Shown one piece after another: positions 4,577 through 8,355 of a stretch of DNA of 8,355 nt. Each line of letters begins with the position of its first letter. The first letter of the stretch is position 1. Origin of the DNA: Anaerolineae bacterium (GTDB lineage Bacteria; Chloroflexota; Anaerolineae; Aggregatilineales; Aggregatilineaceae); NCBI GenBank assembly GCA_018056405.1, contig JAGPFT010000099.1:1-8355 (forward strand). Direction: 5' to 3'. Made by a program: the position numbers and the translations under genes. A model generated the notes under the pieces. The model worked only from the letters and a program-made list of their open reading frames with translations. It did not search any database and had not been told where the DNA came from.

Positions 4577-7500
4577 GACAGAACGGCAGCGTGCCAGCGA
4601 GCATGGCACACTGAGCCTGACCGGCCTGCTCATCCACCTGCGCCGGACGCGCGCCTACCAGTCGGTGCTCGCTGGGCTACGCGCCGGGCAGCCTGTGCCC
4701 GACCAGCACTTGCTGCGCGCGGCGCGGCCCTTCGTCGTCGCCTGTCTTGCCCAGGACATGCAACGCCCGACCGTGATCCTCACCGGGCGTGTGGATCGCG
4801 CGCACAACCTGGCCGAGCAGCTTCCTGTCTGGTCGTCCGACCTGCCCATCCTGCGCTATGCCGAACCCTCGTCGCTGTTCTACGAGCGCGCCCCCTGGAC
4901 AACGCGCACCATCCAGACCCGCCTGCAAACGCTGGCCGCGCTTACCAAACCCATCGGGCAGCGCGGCGACGAGTCTCCGCCGCCCATCGTCATCACCTCG
5001 GCCCATGCTCTGCTGCAAAAGACTCTGCCAGTGCGCGAGTTCCACGCCGGAACCCGTGTCTTGCGCGCGGGCACGCAGAGCCAGCCGGAAGCCCTGTTGC
5101 GTACCTGGCTCCAGTTCGGCTACACGCCTGCCAGCGTCGTGGTGGAGCCGGGCACGTTCAGTCGTCGGGGAGGAATCATAGATATTTTTCCCACGTCGGC
5201 GGCGCTGCCTGTGCGCATTGAGTTCTTCGGCGACGAGATCGAGAGCCTGCGCACCTTCAACCCGCAGACGCAGCGCTCCGCCGAGAGCATCGCTCAGATG
5301 ACGATCATTCCGGCCCGCGAAGCCCTGCCGCGCTACGCGCCTCGCGTCGTCGAGCAATTGGCCACCTGGTTCGATGCCCAACCCGAAGCAAACGCCGACG
5401 CTGCCTCGGCGCGCCCGGACCGCGACCTGCTGACCGATGGTATTGCCTTCCCGCACCTGGAGTTCTACACGCCGTATCTCTACAGCCAGCCGGCGAGCCT
5501 TTTCGACTACCTTCCCGACAACGCCCTGATCATCGTGGACGACTGGGGTGAGCTGGAGGACAGCGTGAACGAATTGGAGGAGCAGGCCGTCGCTACGCGC
5601 TATGACCGCGAGCGCGCCGGGCAGCTTCCCCCGGACTGCCCGCTGCCTTACCTTACCTGGGCCGAGATTCAGGACGAGTTGTCCACCCGCCAGATGCTCC
5701 ACCTGGGCGCGTCCGCCGAAGCATTGCCCGGCGACTCGCTCGCCATCGGCGACAGCTTCGCGCCAGGCCAGCGTTACGGCGGTCAACTGCGCAGCGTGCT
5801 GGACGACATCGCCCGCGCGCTGGATCGGGACGAGCAGGTCATCGTCGTGACCCAGCAAGCCCAGCGAGTCGCCGAGTTGTGGGGCGAGCAGCACGACTAC
5901 GCCCCGCCCAAGAGTCGCATCACCACAGCGGACTCATCTCCCTCGTTGACCTTCGTCGAGGGCACGCTCACCGAGGGCTGGACTCTGACGAGCGCAGCAA
6001 GGCGGCTGCTGCTCTTCAGCGACGCCGAAATCTTTGGCTGGCGTCGCCCAGAGCCGCGCCGCCGCAAGCAGCCGCGCGCTCTGCCCCCCGAAGCCGGTTT
6101 CGCCGATCTCGCTGTCGGCGATTACGTCGTGCACGTCGAGCACGGCATCGGGCGCTTCGCCGGCCTGCAAAAACGGGTGATGGACGAGAGCGAGCGCGAA
6201 TACCTGGTGCTCGAATACGCGGGCAGCGATCTCCTCTACGTGCCCATCCACCAGGCCGACCGCATTTCGCGTTACGTCGGCGCGGACGACCGCCCGCCCC
6301 TGCTCAATCGCCTGGGCACGCAAGATTGGCACCGCACAAAGGAAGGTGCGCGTCACGCTGTCGAGGAAGTCGCGCGCGAGCTGCTGGAACTCTACGCCGC
6401 CCGGTCGCAGGTGCAGGGGCACGCCTTCAGCCCGGATACGCCCTGGCAGCACGAGCTAGAGGCGTCGTTCCCCTACGTGGAGACGGACGACCAACTGCGC
6501 GCGCTCTCCGAAGTCAAAACGGACATGGAGCGCCCGCAGCCGATGGATCGCCTGATCTGCGGTGACGTGGGCTATGGCAAGACTGAAGTGGCGCTCAGAG
6601 CAGCTTTCAAGGCGGTGATGGACGGCAGGCAGGTGGCCCTGCTCGTCCCGACAACCGTGCTCGCCCAACAACACCTCGCCACGTTCTCGCGCCGCTTGCT
6701 GCCCTTCCCGGTCAATGTGGAGATGCTCTCGCGCTTCCGCAGCCCCGCCGAGCAGCGCCAGATTCTCTACGCGCTGGCCCAGGGCCAGATAGACATCATC
6801 ATCGGGACGCACCGGCTACTTCAACCAGATGTGGGATTCAAAGACCTGGGCCTGCTGATCATTGACGAAGAGCAACGCTTCGGCGTCACCCACAAAGAAC
6901 ACCTCAAGAGCCTGCGCACCGAGGTGGATGTGCTGACCCTCACCGCGACGCCCATCCCGCGCACGCTGTACATGAGTCTGGCCGGTATTCGTGACATCAG
7001 CATGATCCAGACCCCGCCAGAGGAGCGGCTGCCCATCGTCACCCACGTTGGCACGTATAACCCCAAACTCGTGCGCCAGGCCATCCTGCGCGAGTTGGAT
7101 CGCGGCGGGCAGGTCTATTTCGTGCATAACCGCGTCCAGACCATTGACACCATCGCCGCCCGCCTGCGCGACCTGGTGCCAGAGGCCGAGATCGTCGTCG
7201 GGCACGGCCAGATGGACGAGCAACGCCTGGAAGTGGTGATGAACGCCTTCGCACGCGGCGATTTCGATGTGCTGGTGTCCACGTCCATCATCGAGAGCGG
7301 CCTGGACATTCCCAACGCCAATACGCTCATCGTGGATCGCGCGGACTGGTTCGGCTTGGCCCAGCTTTACCAGCTACGCGGGCGGGTCGGGCGCGGCGCG
7401 CACCAGGCTTACGCTTACTTCTTCCACCCGCGCACCAGCCGCCTGACGCCCGACGCCCGCGCGCGCCTGGAGACGATCAGCGAGCAAACCGAGCTAGGCG

Positions 7501-8120
7501 CAGGCATGTCCATCGCCATGCGTGACCTGGAAATACGCGGCGCGGGCGATCTGCTGGGCACGCGGCAGAGCGGCCACATCGCCGCTGTGGGATTCCACCT
7601 CTATACCCAACTGCTGGCTCAGGCCGTGCGCCATCTCCGGGGCGAGAGTCCGCCGCTCCAGCTACCCATTGCCACGTCCACCGTAACCATTGACCTGCCC
7701 ATTCCGGCCTATATCCCCACAACGTTTGTGGACGACCCTGCCTTGCGCATTCAGCTTTACCGGCGCATGGCCGAGATTGACCGCCTGCGGGCCATTGACG
7801 AAATGCGCGACGAGTTGACGGATCGCTTCGGCCCGCTGCCCCGCGCCGTCACCGGCCTGCTGTTCCAGATGCAGATCAAGCTGCTCGCTCAACAGGCAGA
7901 GGCGACAGCCATTTCCAGCGAGAACGGCCAGATTGGGATTCACCTGCCCTATCTGGCCACCATTGACCGCGCCGCCCTGCAAGAGAGCCTCGGCGCTGAT
8001 ACGCGCGTCAGCCGTGTGGCAGTGTGGTTGCCCTACGAATCGCAGGAAGATGGCGTCTGGCAGGCGCGGCTGCTGCAAATCCTGGAGCGCCTGGCCGAAC
8101 TCGCCCGGCAGCCGGCGTGA
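4560..8120 (+). CDS. mfd: Transcription-repair coupling factor
   Basis: Mfd is a DNA translocase that removes RNA polymerase stalled at lesions and recruits UvrA for nucleotide excision repair. At 1186 residues it is complete and close to the E. coli length (1148). In order: a UvrB-like N-terminal module (about 1-340, with GTFSRRGGIIDIFP at 198-211); a CarD-like RNA-polymerase-interaction domain from about 515 (VGDYVVHVEHGIGRF, then EYLVLEYAGSDLLYVP); the RecG-like translocase with Walker A GDVGYGKTE (668-676), DEEQRFG (769-775), TATPIPRTLYMS, STSIIESGLDIPNA and motif VI QLRGRVGRG (938-946); and the C-terminal TRCF domain after about 1035 (IPTTFVDDPALRIQLYRRM). All helicase motifs are intact. 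The ATG overlaps the end of pth and has no good Shine-Dalgarno, so it probably depends on coupling to pth. A stem-loop follows the stop by 9 nt. Confidence 0.98.
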   Translation: MTVTLETERQRASEHGTLSLTGLLIHLRRTRAYQSVLAGLRAGQPVPDQHLLRAARPFVVACLAQDMQRPTVILTGRVDRAHNLAEQLPVWSSDLPILRYAEPSSLFYERAPWTTRTIQTRLQTLAALTKPIGQRGDESPPPIVITSAHALLQKTLPVREFHAGTRVLRAGTQSQPEALLRTWLQFGYTPASVVVEPGTFSRRGGIIDIFPTSAALPVRIEFFGDEIESLRTFNPQTQRSAESIAQMTIIPAREALPRYAPRVVEQLATWFDAQPEANADAASARPDRDLLTDGIAFPHLEFYTPYLYSQPASLFDYLPDNALIIVDDWGELEDSVNELEEQAVATRYDRERAGQLPPDCPLPYLTWAEIQDELSTRQMLHLGASAEALPGDSLAIGDSFAPGQRYGGQLRSVLDDIARALDRDEQVIVVTQQAQRVAELWGEQHDYAPPKSRITTADSSPSLTFVEGTLTEGWTLTSAARRLLLFSDAEIFGWRRPEPRRRKQPRALPPEAGFADLAVGDYVVHVEHGIGRFAGLQKRVMDESEREYLVLEYAGSDLLYVPIHQADRISRYVGADDRPPLLNRLGTQDWHRTKEGARHAVEEVARELLELYAARSQVQGHAFSPDTPWQHELEASFPYVETDDQLRALSEVKTDMERPQPMDRLICGDVGYGKTEVALRAAFKAVMDGRQVALLVPTTVLAQQHLATFSRRLLPFPVNVEMLSRFRSPAEQRQILYALAQGQIDIIIGTHRLLQPDVGFKDLGLLIIDEEQRFGVTHKEHLKSLRTEVDVLTLTATPIPRTLYMSLAGIRDISMIQTPPEERLPIVTHVGTYNPKLVRQAILRELDRGGQVYFVHNRVQTIDTIAARLRDLVPEAEIVVGHGQMDEQRLEVVMNAFARGDFDVLVSTSIIESGLDIPNANTLIVDRADWFGLAQLYQLRGRVGRGAHQAYAYFFHPRTSRLTPDARARLETISEQTELGAGMSIAMRDLEIRGAGDLLGTRQSGHIAAVGFHLYTQLLAQAVRHLRGESPPLQLPIATSTVTIDLPIPAYIPTTFVDDPALRIQLYRRMAEIDRLRAIDEMRDELTDRFGPLPRAVTGLLFQMQIKLLAQQAEATAISSENGQIGIHLPYLATIDRAALQESLGADTRVSRVAVWLPYESQEDGVWQARLLQILERLAELARQPA

Positions 8121-8129
8121 AATCACACA

Positions 8130-8159
8130 TATCCCACATATCCCGCACTCTGTGGGATA
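8130..8159. repeat. Palindromic element, copy 1 (post-mfd stem-loop)
   Basis: TATCCCACA (8130-8138) and TGTGGGATA (8151-8159) form a perfect 9-bp dyad around a 12-nt loop that carries a second TATCCC. It begins 9 nt after the mfd stop, so the RNA would carry a 3' stem-loop, but no T-run follows. Positions 8131-8159 match 8259-8287 at 26 of 29 bases, with all differences in the six central bases. Confidence 0.65.
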
Positions 8160-8200
8160 ATCGGGCCAGGTTGCCCGTGACAATCGGGCGACGCACCCCA

Positions 8201-8217
8201 TATCCCTGTGTGGGATA
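8201..8217. repeat. Short palindromic element, middle copy
   Basis: TATCCC (8201-8206), the 5-nt spacer TGTGT, and GGGATA (8212-8217) form a compact perfect dyad made from the same half-sites as the flanking 29-bp elements, but shorter. Confidence 0.55.
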
Positions 8218-8258
8218 CCCACGCGCGCGAGTTCCAGCAGCGGCCCACAGCGCATAGA

Positions 8259-8287
8259 ATCCCACATATCCCACGCTGTGTGGGATA
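8259..8287. repeat. Palindromic element, copy 2 (29 bp)
   Basis: The element has the same outer parts as copy 1: ATCCCACATATCCC, six differing bases, then TGTGGGATA. The conserved arms and variable centre suggest conservation of the paired or protein-bound half-sites. Its right arm is the first unit of the tandem array. Confidence 0.65.
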
Positions 8288-8355
8288 GTCTTTGGGATAG
8301 TGTGGGATAGGTGGGATAGTGTGGGATAGGTGGGATAGTGTGGGATAGTGTGGGA
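8282..8355. repeat. Tandem GGGATAG minisatellite array running off the right edge
   Basis: Seven copies of GGGATAG start at 8282, 8294, 8304, 8313, 8323, 8332 and 8342, and a truncated GGGA ends the window. Spacers are TCTTT, TGT, GT, TGT, GT, TGT and TGT, so units of 10 and 9 bp mostly alternate, giving a 19-bp higher-order period close to two DNA turns. The units are identical apart from spacer length. Total array length is unknown. Confidence 0.9.

Larger units (their letters stand above)
8121..8355. other. Non-coding region after mfd composed of TATCCC/GGGATA elements
   Basis: No plausible gene is present. TATCCC occurs at 8130, 8139, 8201 and 8267 (plus AATCCC at 8258), and its complement GGGATA occurs at 8154, 8212 and in seven tandem copies from 8282. 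Between the elements are a small CGGGC/GCCCG hairpin (8162-8177) and unremarkable sequence at 8218-8257. The orientation changes from mostly inverted copies on the left to only direct copies on the right. Confidence 0.7.

Noticed and set aside
4677..5894. A 405-codon minus-strand open frame
   Set aside because: It is antisense to the N-terminal part of mfd, and its translation shows no domain pattern.
8282..8355. CRISPR array
   Set aside because: The repeats are 7 bp with 2-5 nt between them, so there are no spacers of CRISPR length.

Overview
The window is GC-rich bacterial chromosome and most resembles Chloroflexota (an Anaerolineae-like lineage). That assignment is inferred from gene style: a signal-peptide protein with a 'GTWDT..VPDGFYRLRLRV' beta domain, a Pro/Thr/Ser linker and a C-terminal membrane anchor, beside pth-mfd and a membrane pyrophosphatase. 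No rRNA or other taxonomic marker is present. All genes look like ordinary chromosomal genes. No transposase, phage gene, tRNA, rRNA or CRISPR array was found.

Layout. Positions 1-1407 (minus) hold the first 469 codons of a membrane-bound ion-pumping pyrophosphatase (hppA) that runs off the left edge. A likely sigma-70 promoter and a roughly 120-nt leader lie upstream of it. Positions 1604-2608 (minus) encode a HypE-like AIR-synthase-family protein of unknown substrate. Positions 2609-3085 are a hairpin-rich divergent intergenic region. Positions 3086-8120 (plus) form a compact probable operon: a secreted or membrane-anchored protein, peptidyl-tRNA hydrolase (pth), and the transcription-repair coupling factor (mfd), with pth and mfd overlapping by 17 nt. 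Positions 8121-8355 are non-coding and made of palindromic TATCCC/GGGATA elements leading into a tandem GGGATAG array that continues past the right edge.

The most unusual part is the 5' leader of the AIR-synthase-like gene. A near-consensus promoter (TTGACA-18-GATAAT, minus strand) should produce a leader of about 220 nt. It contains an 18-codon ORF (MNDGSLQWSVVTPLLRLK) with the best Shine-Dalgarno sequence in the window. A segment inside this ORF can pair either with that Shine-Dalgarno region (14 bp) or with a segment just after its stop codon (15 bp). A GC-rich terminator-like hairpin follows, then the structural gene. This is the architecture of a leader-peptide attenuator or translational switch; I recognise no known riboswitch, T-box or named leader peptide in it.

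Functionally, pth and mfd are housekeeping genes (recycling of peptidyl-tRNA; removal of stalled RNA polymerase and recruitment of UvrA), and their adjacency is known from other bacteria. The pyrophosphatase would couple PPi hydrolysis to H+ or Na+ transport. The residues that decide K+ dependence lie beyond the window.
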